A stretch of DNA of 24,477 nucleotides from Lingula anatina (taxonomy: Eukaryota; Brachiopoda; Lingulata; Lingulida; Lingulidae), in contig NW_019775420.1 of assembly GCF_001039355.2 (NCBI RefSeq), positions 189,203-213,679 on the forward strand, in the 5' to 3' direction. Of this stretch, positions 8,561-17,611 are shown piece by piece. Below the pieces are notes generated by a model. The model was given only the letters and a program-made list of their open reading frames with translations. It was not told the origin of the DNA and ran no database searches. The translations under genes were made by a program, and so were the position numbers. The first letter of the stretch is position 1; each line of letters starts with the position of its first letter.

Positions 8561-8843
8561 AGGGGTGACAGGTTATGTCCTTTACAATGGGTAAGGTGTA
8601 CAGACAGCTATGGTCACATCTTCATTGCTGACTGTTATAACCCCAGGATAGTGGCACTGAGTCCACAGGGACAGTTTATCAGATACATTGTCACTAAGGA
8701 TGATGATAAACTGGTGTATCCTACGTACAGCAGTAGCCATCAACCCTGCTGACCTATTGGTGGTGGCTGAGGCACAGAGTGAATTGAGGACCTTCAATAC
8801 TCGAAAAGAAACATATTGCTCAGATGTTACATATTGTAATACT
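8513..8843 (+). pseudogene. NHL-repeat protein fragment (copy 2)
   Basis: This is the duplicate of the NHL relic at 4641-4995, reading TDSYGHIFIADCYNPRIVAL then SPQGQFIRYIVTKDDDKLVY. The same 4-bp duplication after VYPT is present (CTACGTAC here, CTACCTAC in copy 1) and breaks the frame at the same codon. The disabling event therefore preceded the duplication, or the copies are alleles. The upstream part (8513-8585) is more diverged. Confidence 0.75.
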
Positions 8844-9985
8844 TGGCTCCTTAACTCGAAATTGGGTTTCTAGAGATAATAGCATATGTATAACAATGCA
8901 TGAAAGCTAATGAAAGATGGAGTCACTTGGCACCTCTGATAGAAAAAAACTTTAAATTAAATTTTCATGTGCTAAAGTCATGTTTTGTCATGCATAAAAA
9001 ATCAACTTTCAACATTTCATATATCATGTTATATTTTCTGATGAATGTTCATCTGTGTAGTCTTTTGATAATAATTATCTGTCAAACAATCAAGTATCAC
9101 AACAGGAAGGTCACTTTGTTAACACTGAAGTAAAATACTGACAATACTTTATGAAAACGACATCCATCTTTCAAAAACTGACGTGTGGGTTATCTTCTGT
9201 ATGATCTCCCCACTAAAGCATAGACATATGCAAAAGTCTTCACATTTATCATGTAACATCTTTGATCTTTTAATATGTTCATTTCAGTTAAAAATTATTA
9301 AAAAGAACGGCTTTTTGATGATATTCTTTTAATGAACTGGTAATTTTTTTCTGGGACTTATACGATTTTATAGTTAATTTTCATTTCTCCCATTTTTGTT
9401 TGTAAAGCACAAAAATGCACAGACTTTGTGTACATTTAAGATCAAGTATCCGTAAAAGGCAAATAATTGAGAATTATTGTCGACATTGCTATTTTAAAGT
9501 CAAAATTTGGGTTTTTTCATATGGATCATTTGTTATGAATATTGGCATACAGAGATACAGAGACAAATAATTTTAAGTTTCAAAAATAATTCCAAAGTAA
9601 AAAAAATACTTAGCAAATGAAAGTGGCACTGGCCAAACACAAAGTCTCAACAGTCAATACTGAGTAGGGCCTCGGAATGCTTCAATGCAGGCCACGATCT
9701 GTTGGTGCCTGCATGCTTCGGATAAAGCCCTCGTGACACTTATTCGGAATCAGCAGGAATGAAGAAGAATGAGCCTGAATGAAGAATTTTTTAAAATTCG
9801 CACCACATTCGGGGAAAAATTCAAATTGACCTTAATTATTGTAAAAGTACCGTTGGAATACTCAGAATGCGCTTGAATTCACCTGGAATGATGAGAGCAC
9901 TTTCGACTGTATTAGCTCTCAAAAGCAGTTCGAATGTAGTTGGAAAATTAGGAATATTTATAATGCTGTAAGAAGGCAGTAAGAA
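8562..9985. repeat. Segmental duplication, copy 2
   Basis: Direct repeat of 4742-6321 in the same orientation. It lacks about 180 bp of copy 1 and then matches closely to GGCAGTAAGAA (9975-9985). Beyond that point sequence continues smoothly into the foldback element, whereas copy 1 is cut by an N. Confidence 0.9.
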
Positions 9986-10093
9986 TATTTTGAATATACT
10001 TTGAAAGGCGCACTAGTGCAGTTTGATTGCTGGCAACATTAATATTTCGGCTCATCCGAGGTACATTCGAAACATTCTGGCGGGATATAAAAT
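9660..10093. repeat. GAATG-rich repeat segment, partial member of a foldback family
   Basis: This stretch is dense in GAATG/CATTC words. CTCGTGACACTTATTCGG and the following ~100 bp recur inverted at about 10660-10770, where the reverse complement reads CCCGTCGCACTTATTCGG. The CCCGTCACACT-type end matches the TIR of the neighbouring foldback element. The same segment is in duplication copy 1 at about 5996-6320. Confidence 0.6.
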
Positions 10094-11027
10094 CCCCGTC
10101 ACACTAGAGGCGGAATGATTAAGAATGGCGTCTGAAATACAATTCTTTGTGCATTCCAGGATATTCAAAGAGCATTCTAAAACATTCTAAAAATTTTGAG
10201 TCCATTCCAAATATTTTTACCCATTCTTGTGGCCGGGTTGAATGTTTTTGTCATATCAAAAACTTTGGAAGTGCATTCCAAGAGGAAATTTATTGAATGA
10301 CATTTGAACAGTATTCTAACTGCACTATGACTGCATTCTAAATATTATCACGGCAATACGACATCATTGGAAACATTATGATCAGTTACCATTCCCGTGG
10401 CATTATTTATACACTATTGGCATCGTGTTACATTCTAAACATGTTAGAAAGTAATTTTTAATTAAGTATTTTAGGTATTTCAGCTGCATTATGTTTGATT
10501 TTTTTAATATTTCAAACCATCATGGACAGCCATACCGGGAGCAGTTGACTGCATTTGGGTTCGCTTCATATATTATTCGAGGCACCTTCTTACATACTTT
10601 AGCCTGTATTCGGCCAGCAGTCAAACCACACTCGTACGGCATTTGAACTTCATTCGGAATAGTCTGACTGCAATTTGAAATTTACTCCCGGTTATGGCAC
10701 GAATTTTTCAATTAATTTATTCTGGCTGGTTGTATCTTGATTCCTGCTGGTTCCGAATAAGTGCGACGGGGGCCAGTCGCGTGCCAGTTCGAATACCCCT
10801 CGAATGTGATCAGAATGTTTTGAATGTTGTTGGAATGCCGTGAAAATATTAAGAATGCAGTCACAGTGCGCTTTGAAAGTTTTTAACATTCAGGCCGACC
10901 ACAAGAATGGGTAAAACTATTTGAAATGCACTCATAATTTTTAGAATGCTCTTTGAATATCCAGGAATGCACAAAGAAATGTCTTTCCGACGGCATTCTT
11001 GTGCATTCTGCCTTTAGTGTGACGGGG
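10094..11027. mobile_element. GAATG-rich foldback element (MITE-like)
   Basis: The terminal inverted repeats begin CCCCGTCACACTA on both ends, and the inverted similarity extends about 145 bp (10094-10245 against 10885-11027). Both arms contain TTTGTGCATTCC, GGATATTCAAAGAGCATTCT and TTACCCATTCTTGTGG. The interior (10250-10880) has no coding capacity and contains sequence homologous, inverted, to 9720-9840. TATAA occurs next to both ends and may be part of a target duplication. No transposase, so non-autonomous. The superfamily is not assigned. Confidence 0.75.
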
Positions 11028-11111
11028 TATAAGGCGTCAGATGGCGTCCTTGGAATCGTATTCCACTTCTCTTGCTGTAGTGCCTGGATCAGCTGCTGAT
11101 TATTAGGCCAC

Positions 11112-11206
11112 AGTGTGTGTGTGTGTGTGTGTGTTTGTGTTTGTGAGAGAGAGAGAGAGAGAGAGAGAGAGTGTGTGTGTGCATGTGTGTGTATGTGTGT
11201 GTGCGT
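11112..11206. repeat. (TG)n(AG)n(TG)n microsatellite
   Basis: A compound dinucleotide tract: TG repeats, then 13-14 AG units, then interrupted TG. An open frame on the minus strand here (His/Thr then Ser/Leu) is a product of the repeat, not a gene. Confidence 0.95.
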
Positions 11207-11264
11207 TTTAGTTGCCATGGAGATAATGTGATGTGCTATTTTCACTTTACATTGTAATACAGTA

Positions 11265-11462
11265 CGTGGGAGATATACCTATCAATTGAGAGAGAAGAAT
11301 CAAGGTAGACACCAAGATTTTTGGCACTCCGTATATGAGAGATACTTGAACCACACTATTTCCAATCCTGATAATGAGATTCTGAGTTTACTTTATATTT
11401 TGTGGGGGAGAAATGGCCAGAAACTTGATTTCATCGTTAATTATAATTTGAGTCAAAATTTG
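11265..11462 (-). pseudogene. Non-LTR reverse transcriptase fragment
   Basis: On the minus strand the sequence reads NDEIKFLAISPPQNIK, stop, then IRIGNSVVQVS, and after a frame change SAKNLGVYLDSSLSID. The last motif (KNLGV.lD..L) is the conserved C-terminal part of CR1/jockey-type reverse transcriptase domains, where it follows a K..fL.is segment. Stop codon and frameshift show it is dead. No endonuclease or catalytic YADD box is in view. Confidence 0.6.
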
Positions 11463-11486
11463 TTCCTACCTGTAAGTGTCCATACC

Positions 11487-11720
11487 TCAAGGTCTGAGGC
11501 AAAAGTCAGCATTCGTTCTATGGCAGCTTCATGGTGCTAAATGTCACAGTGGATGTGTCACTCAGTGTCATCGACACATGATGATAACCGCGGTAATACG
11601 GTAAAACCTTGAAGTGTGAGGCAAAAGTCTTCATTCGTTCTATGGCAGCTTCATGGTGCTAAATGTCACAGTGGGTGTGTCACTGAGTGTCATCCACATA
11701 TGGTGATATCCTAGGTAAAA
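11487..11720. repeat. Tandem duplication, 122-bp period
   Basis: Two direct copies share GAGGCAAAAGTC, then ATTCGTTCTATGGCAGCTTC and ATGGTGCTAAATGTCACAGT, and end in GTAAAAC. They differ by a few substitutions and indels. No coding potential seen. Confidence 0.9.
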
Positions 11721-12270
11721 CACGACAGTGGTGGTCTGTGGGGGGAAGAGATCTGTTACATCTTACGAGCAACGTATATTATGGAATATACTGCCCTGTA
11801 CAATTATCATACATAAAAACAAGTTCGAGACACGTCTTTTGCTATTTAATTTCAAATTGTCAGACAAAATCGCATACTTTTATAAGGATAATCTTGTTCC
11901 AGTTGGTTCAGCTACATACATAGGAAGTAAAGCTTCTCTACATTCATATCTTACTTACAGTACTTTACACTTCTTGACCGTGATATATATACATTGTTCT
12001 GCTTTAATTATCTTACATAAAAACAATCCCTTAAACAATGCACGTTATAATGAATGTATCATAGAAATACTCCCAGAGATATTAATATCTAAATAGACAC
12101 TGCTCTGAAAGCTAGTTGTAAAACACTCCTCTCTTGGGTCATAAAAGGGGACAAATCATGCTACCAGCTATTTGCTTCTTTCTACATAAACCCTGTTAAA
12201 ATAATATACAGCACGTACTTACCGTTGTCTTAGGTGATCAAAAATGCAAAATATATACAACATGCAATAT
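11721..12270. other. Unannotated stretch before the assembly gap
   Basis: AT-rich. Two overlapping open frames on the plus strand (11687-12096) have no recognisable motifs. A GTAAGT-type donor on the minus strand near 12219 could end an exon hidden in the gap, but this is not supported further. Confidence 0.4.
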
Positions 12271-13096
12271 NNNNNNNNNNNNNNNNNNNNNNNNNNNNNN
12301 NNNNNNNNNNNNNNNNNNNNNNNNNNNNNNNNNNNNNNNNNNNNNNNNNNNNNNNNNNNNNNNNNNNNNNNNNNNNNNNNNNNNNNNNNNNNNNNNNNNN
12401 NNNNNNNNNNNNNNNNNNNNNNNNNNNNNNNNNNNNNNNNNNNNNNNNNNNNNNNNNNNNNNNNNNNNNNNNNNNNNNNNNNNNNNNNNNNNNNNNNNNN
12501 NNNNNNNNNNNNNNNNNNNNNNNNNNNNNNNNNNNNNNNNNNNNNNNNNNNNNNNNNNNNNNNNNNNNNNNNNNNNNNNNNNNNNNNNNNNNNNNNNNNN
12601 NNNNNNNNNNNNNNNNNNNNNNNNNNNNNNNNNNNNNNNNNNNNNNNNNNNNNNNNNNNNNNNNNNNNNNNNNNNNNNNNNNNNNNNNNNNNNNNNNNNN
12701 NNNNNNNNNNNNNNNNNNNNNNNNNNNNNNNNNNNNNNNNNNNNNNNNNNNNNNNNNNNNNNNNNNNNNNNNNNNNNNNNNNNNNNNNNNNNNNNNNNNN
12801 NNNNNNNNNNNNNNNNNNNNNNNNNNNNNNNNNNNNNNNNNNNNNNNNNNNNNNNNNNNNNNNNNNNNNNNNNNNNNNNNNNNNNNNNNNNNNNNNNNNN
12901 NNNNNNNNNNNNNNNNNNNNNNNNNNNNNNNNNNNNNNNNNNNNNNNNNNNNNNNNNNNNNNNNNNNNNNNNNNNNNNNNNNNNNNNNNNNNNNNNNNNN
13001 NNNNNNNNNNNNNNNNNNNNNNNNNNNNNNNNNNNNNNNNNNNNNNNNNNNNNNNNNNNNNNNNNNNNNNNNNNNNNNNNNNNNNNNNNNNNNNNN
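12271..13096. other. Assembly gap (826 N)
   Basis: A run of 826 undetermined bases. Open frames across it are artefacts. Confidence 0.99.
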
Positions 13097-13227
13097 GAAG
13101 CAATTGCATGTGCTTACTAAAAATGTTATATTCTAATTCGTTAATGCTTAAACGTATATAAATTATTTATCGTCTAATTACTCTCAACGACTAAAACCAC
13201 TTCATCTTCAAACATCAACATTATTTA

Positions 13228-13343
13228 TTAATAATTAGCAAGGAGTCGATGTGCCTCACATAAAGCCTTTGCTCCGTCACCAGTCATAAGAGTTAGATCT
13301 CCCGCACAGTCCAATTCCAATTCCAATTCTGGTACAGTTCTTA
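13228..13343 (-). CDS. Putative terminal exon of unrecognised gene
   Basis: Frame RTVPELELELDCAGDLTLMT then GDGAKALCEAHRLLANY ends at TAA (13228-13230), overlapped by an AATAAA. The sequence looks coding rather than random but is not recognised. ELELEL comes from a three-fold ATTCCA direct repeat. The acceptor used here (TATAAG) is poor in pyrimidines; ACCAG at 13329 is better but would create a stop when joined to the 13496-13538 exon. Confidence 0.45.
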
Positions 13344-14461
13344 CTTATATAAATCAGATAACTTTACAACACCTAAGAAAACCAATTTTTTCATACAACT
13401 GTCTTTATACAAAATAATTTTATAAGGAATAAAGTGGAGAACCAGTGTCTGTACAGCAGCGCTGATCGACCTCGAATGATCTTTCCCCTTCTCACAAGAT
13501 CTGTTCACCGTCTGTATAACTCTCAAATGCCCTTCCTCCTAAGACAGGTCATCGTTGAACCGTTAAACGACAATAAATGCATATACATTGCTGACAGTAG
13601 TATTTACGTTGCTATTTCATGTATAATGGGTCGGACATGATAAAAAGAGTGAACCTTCATTACACTGACTTATGTCAACAGGATTCAGGTCCGCCAGGAA
13701 TAAAAATTTTACCCATATTTATGGCAGAAATACTGGCTACAGCTACTGGACACCGAGGTCCATATAGGAGAAGATGACCTGAATTCCGGTCTCACCGGCC
13801 CAGTATGACACCCAGCTAAGTTTTACAAAACAACACTAGTGTTGAAAGCGAAACAGCTCAGAAACGACCATGTTAAAAAGCATATACCCTGAAGCACTTG
13901 CATGCAGAAGAGATGAAATGTTGAAAACGTATTATGCATTTTCATACTCAGTTGAAAGGAGAGTATATACAGTGTATAAATATTATTTTTATTCAAGTTA
14001 TGTGTTAATATCTACCTGGTTGTCAAGGTGTATCCTCTTTACTTGTTCATTTTCTTCTGCAAGGATTATTTTGTGTTTCTTGGGTCGTTGAAAGTATTCG
14101 TTTTCTGTATTACCTCGGCTATATAGTACCTCAGTGTCCATCTCTGAATTTTGAAAGTTTCAGTACTTTTTACATGATTGAATAGACACAATTTGAATTA
14201 CGTAAGCAAATTCTAAGTTCTTAAAAGTTATGTGTAGAGCTAACGCTTGTAAGCTTCTAAATTCAAGGACTAAAAGATGGACAAACAATATTTGTAGTAT
14301 TGGAGCACACACCGATTGCTTGTTTATAGATATGAATCTTTAAGTGAAACTTGTGAAATGTCTATTTTAAAACATCTTAATAGAACTTACTGTATAAACG
14401 TCTCTTAGGAGTCGGTCCGTTTCCATAAATATCCCGTTGCTGCTCAGGTTGCCTCTGAAAT
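13228..14461 (-). CDS. 3' end of an unrecognised multi-exon gene (four putative exons)
   Basis: Minus-strand exons were inferred from splice signals and phase: 14391-14461 (TTTTTTCAG ... ACA|GTAAGT), 13998 or 14016-14143, 13496-13538 and 13228-13343. Joined at matching phases they give about 120 residues of hydrophilic, coding-like sequence with a Lys/Glu-rich helical stretch (KKHKIILAEENEQVKRIHLD) and a C-terminus DLTLMTGDGAKALCEAHRLL then ANY stop. I do not recognise the protein. The second exon also has its own stop (after LDNQVDINT) with AATAAA 4 nt downstream, so there may be two alternative 3' ends or two genes. Upstream exons are not found. Confidence 0.45.
13496..13538 (-). CDS. Putative short exon of unrecognised gene
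   Basis: 43 nt, acceptor GACCTGTCTTAG, donor TCTT|GTGAGA. It encodes EEGHLRVIQTVNRS with phase 0 in and phase 1 out, fitting its two neighbours. It rests only on splice signals and phase. Confidence 0.35.
13998..14143 (-). CDS. Putative exon of unrecognised gene, with optional terminal stop
   Basis: After acceptor AAAATTCAG the frame opens MDTEVLYSRGNTENEYFQRP, then KKHKIILAEENEQVKRIHLD and NQ. At CAG|GTAGAT (14016/14015) it may be spliced (phase 0), or it may continue VDINT to TAA at 13998-14000. An AATAAA on the minus strand at 13988-13993 supports the terminal form. The Lys/Glu-rich segment suggests a short helix. Confidence 0.5.
14391..14461 (-). CDS. Putative internal exon of unrecognised gene
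   Basis: 71 nt between a strong acceptor (TTTTTTCAG) and a consensus donor (GTAAGT). The open frame reads FQRQPEQQRDIYGNGPTPKR then RLY, leaving phase 1, which the next exon completes as AAG (Lys). A second AG seven bases in would give a 64-nt exon in the same frame. Confidence 0.55.
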
Positions 14462-14469
14462 CTGAAAAA

Positions 14470-14859
14470 ATAGATATTGTGTTTTGTGTAGCTTTACCAA
14501 TATTTCAAGTCAGTTTTGTGACAAATTATATCACATTATATGTAGAAGAGTGAACATTTCATTTCTTTATTCCTGTGTCTACATATCCTGCGGAGCTACG
14601 CAACAATTACGGTTGAAAATGATTAAAAAGTTAATATATAATTGTTATTCTCACATTGGGGCCATTCAGAATGGAAGAACCGAGTATCAACTGCCCCAAG
14701 GATCAAATATGGCGGACCTTACATGAAAGGAAGACCGCTCAATCTTTATTTTAGCTTTCATTTAGCTGTTAAAACCTCTTTTGTTATCCATGCTAGCAAT
14801 GGAGCGAATACGTGTCAAGAGTGTAACACCACCCCTTAATTCCATATATCTTATCTTAT
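14470..14859. other. Unannotated stretch
   Basis: No feature that I can defend. An ATATGGCGGACC motif at about 14706 on the plus strand is promoter- or start-like but opens no exon. Confidence 0.4.
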
Positions 14860-14920
14860 CGTACAAATGTTATGCATAGTATCAGCAAGTCATGCTGATA
14901 CTATGCATAACATTTGTACG
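14860..14920. repeat. Perfect 28-bp inverted repeat with 5-nt loop
   Basis: Arms at 14860-14887 and 14893-14920 are exact reverse complements (CGTACAAATGTTATGCATAG and the next eight bases), separated by AGTCA. The perfect match suggests a very recent origin, selection, or a read or assembly artefact. Confidence 0.97.
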
Positions 14921-14999
14921 CGAACAGAAATGCCATTATCAAATTTTCTGGTATTGATACTGAATCATATTTTTGAACTGAGAAAATAAGTAAAATGGT

Positions 15000-15000
15000 T

Positions 15001-15035
<35 letters not shown>

Positions 15036-15039
15036 TTTT
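15000..15039. repeat. (TTTA)n microsatellite
   Basis: About ten uninterrupted tetranucleotide units. Confidence 0.97.
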
Positions 15040-15339
15040 GCTGCATCTTGTTTTATTCAAGAATAAGAGCCTTCTCGATTTTATGTAAAAATGTTCTGCT
15101 CATGCCAAAGATAAAATACCGTAATACCAAAGGTCATAGTTACTTTCAGCGTTTGATTGATTTAATTTTATTTTATTTTGATACAATATTAGAATATCTT
15201 TGTAAAATTCTTATCTAAGTTAAATTTTTCATTCTCAAGTCATATAACTCAAAATACAATATGGGGCCTAAAATTGCTGTGCTTCAAGCCAGGAAGAAAT
15301 TTAAAAGAGATGTAGTGGTTCTCTTTTGCCCCTTTTTAC

Positions 15340-15360
15340 GTACAGACACAGTGTCTGTAC
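15340..15360. repeat. 21-bp perfect palindrome
   Basis: GTACAGACAC and GTGTCTGTAC flank a central A. It sits near the left side of an older repeat whose AGGTCAAGTTCAAAAATCAG-like sequence (about 15490) recurs in direct orientation at about 17299, on the other side of the Tc1 element. Confidence 0.85.
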
Positions 15361-15642
15361 ATACAGCCGTCACCTGAGTCTCTCGTCACCGTCGTCGTCG
15401 CCGTGCACTCTCACCGATAACACGATTAAAGGAAACTGTTTTTCCTTTTGGCTTGAAACTTACAGAACTGATAAATATTCATAATGCGCAGGTCAAGTTC
15501 AAAAATCAGTATGGTCGGGCCATTTTACAAAGGTTATGCTGTTTTTCGCTTTTTCAGAATATAATATGGATATAACATTTCAAGGAAAACCGACCAACCT
15601 ATATTGTCTTGCAACGCACAGGAGTGATCAATCTTACTAATA

Positions 15643-17294
15643 CAGACTTGACATTTAATATGGAATATCTTTTTCCAAATCTTTTTTCATCAGTTATTTC
15701 CTATTTTGCTGACTGATATATGAAAATAAGGATTAAAATCGTGTTTTAATAACTTTTAATTATTTCTTTGATGCCATTGTGACATCAGTTCATTAATGGA
15801 ATTCGCCAGAGAAGCAAAGAAAAGCACATTGCCTATTCTACGTCATACGACAACCATTAAAAGAGATATTTTGGATCTCCATAGTTTCCAAATTATTGTC
15901 TGTGAAAGAGTGACACGCTCCACAAAGGACCCTCTTGCCAGTGTCTAGTCACAGTAACGGTCGATGTTACGCCTGACTTCTTCTGGCTGCTAACAGGGCT
16001 CTCAAGGGGCAAGGCATTCCTAGGGATAGGTTTTTAGAGTTCAATCTGGGATAACATTCCAGGCATGGGTCGAAATCTATCCAATTTGGTCCAGTTTTGT
16101 TGTAGGACATGTAGGCCATTGATTCGGTAAGTAATGGCCTACCCACATATTGTCTATGTGATTCAAATATGGCGATTTTGATAACCAAGGTAGCTGCTCA
16201 TTCTCTTGGTTCTGTAAGTAATGTGCAATTAAAAGTGCTCTGTGTGAATCGGCAATCTCACCGTGCAACCTAAAATTGTTCCTGAGGTGCCCCCTATCAA
16301 ATGATAGTCAAGTGGCTCCCAGATTATTCCTTTATTTGATCTGGTTCAGGTTTTCGTCGATGACTACCATTGGTGTTTTGGCACTAATGTGGTCTCACCT
16401 CCAAATACTGACGCTGTTAATGGCCTTAGTCACTTTAGACGCGGCACACGCTTCGTCGTGGGCCTCTTCTGGATGAATGTAAACTCTGTTTTGACTAGTT
16501 GAGCGGTAAAGGTGAAATCTGACCTCAATAAAGAAAGCCACGATGTTTCAGTGTTCAACCCAGAAACAATCAAGGTCCTCAATTCATTAGAAAAACATAC
16601 AACGATGTTTTGCTGTTTACAGTGGGTTCCTCGGAGGTCGTTTAGTATTCTTACCTGCTAAAACCAGTTTGGTGTTCGCTAATAACCATGAAAAATGCGT
16701 TTTAGTGGCAATTTACCCCTCATTCTGAACGGACTGGATGGAATTTGTTTAGTTGCAACAGCATATTCCAAAAGACAGTGGGTCCTGTACCCCGGTGGTC
16801 TGATTTCAATACATTGGGTGTGGCCTCTGTGTATGTACATTAGTCTGGGCATTACTCTTTAAAACTCTACTGACCGTTTCGTCTAGCGCAATAATCTGTC
16901 TGGCAATGTCTGTCTTTTTCGCACCATTCTGCCACAAATTTATAATTGTGTAAAGCACTGCTTGGCTCATTTTACACACTGCAAAACCAACCACTTGCAT
17001 GCAATATTTCAAATTCTTCTATGCAGTAGTTGCCGACATATGGATACTTTTTTGACAGATCCATGCTTTGCCAAAGCCAAGCTTTGACCTGGCCAAAGGA
17101 GCACTACCCAATTAAATCATTGCATATTACATAATGCAGCAACGCAACAAACCTGGTATTAAGTCATTTGGAAGAGACACACCTGACTACACACTTCTCC
17201 ATTCACATATCTTATATGAGATCGTTTTTTTAAAAGGATTTTTACCAAGGTATACCTTCGAAACTGAAATATTCCATATTAAATGTCAAGTCTG
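15643..17294 (-). mobile_element. Tc1-type DNA transposon, decayed
   Basis: A 26-bp perfect terminal inverted repeat (CAGACTTGACATTTAATATG plus GAATAT) lies at 15643-15668 and 17269-17294. It is flanked on both sides by TA, the target duplication of Tc1/mariner elements. The 1652-bp length is normal for the family. The interior carries transposase fragments on the minus strand. Perfect TIRs beside a heavily decayed ORF suggest the ends may have remained mobilisable after the gene died. Confidence 0.88.
15967..17012 (-). pseudogene. Tc1-like transposase, degenerate
   Basis: The N-terminal helix-turn-helix region is readable: LWQNGAKKTDIARQI then DETVSRVLKSNAQTNVHTQR (16806-16975). The middle is broken by stops and frameshifts, though RYLE..RPH is visible near 16380-16410. 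The C-terminal catalytic block reads LPWLSKSPYLNHIDNMW (16140-16190), where active relatives have LPWPA.SPDLNPIE..W. The catalytic Glu is Asp and the preceding Asp is Tyr. Transposase would bind the TIRs and cut; this copy cannot. Length fits a ~340-residue family member. Confidence 0.8.
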
Positions 17295-17573
17295 TATATA
17301 GATCAAGTTCGAAAATAAGCTTGATCGGTTAAAGCAACAATAACTCTTCCTTTGAGATTCAAAATTCCGCATGAAATACAGGTACATTGTAAACAACGCA
17401 TGGAAATATATTCTATTGTATTTACCACTAAAACGGCCGTTATTGTAGTAAAACTAAAATCTGCACTTGTCAATAGGACTTTCGGTGCCTTTCTTCCCGG
17501 TCGTCAAGGTATCCGTTGCTAATGACGTAAGGGTGTCACGCGGATTCTCGTGTTCATTCGAGACCAAAATAAC

Positions 17574-17605
17574 ATGGCGCCAAACGCATTGATGCAGACG
17601 CAAAC
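17574..17605 (+). CDS. Possible short first exon with promoter-like flank
   Basis: ATG in a strong context (AACATGGCG) opens MAPNALMQTQ and reaches AC|GTAAGT after 32 nt (phase 2). About 50 bp upstream is TGACGTAA, a CRE-like site, in a locally CpG-richer stretch (17490-17610). No downstream exon was identified, so this is a weak call. Confidence 0.25.
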
Positions 17606-17611
17606 GTAAGT

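Noticed and set aside
10883-11245. Minus-strand open frame rich in His, Thr and Ser-Leu
   Set aside because: Product of the TG/AG microsatellite and the foldback arm.
12219-13161. Three ~300-codon open frames
   Set aside because: They consist of the N gap read as unknown residues.
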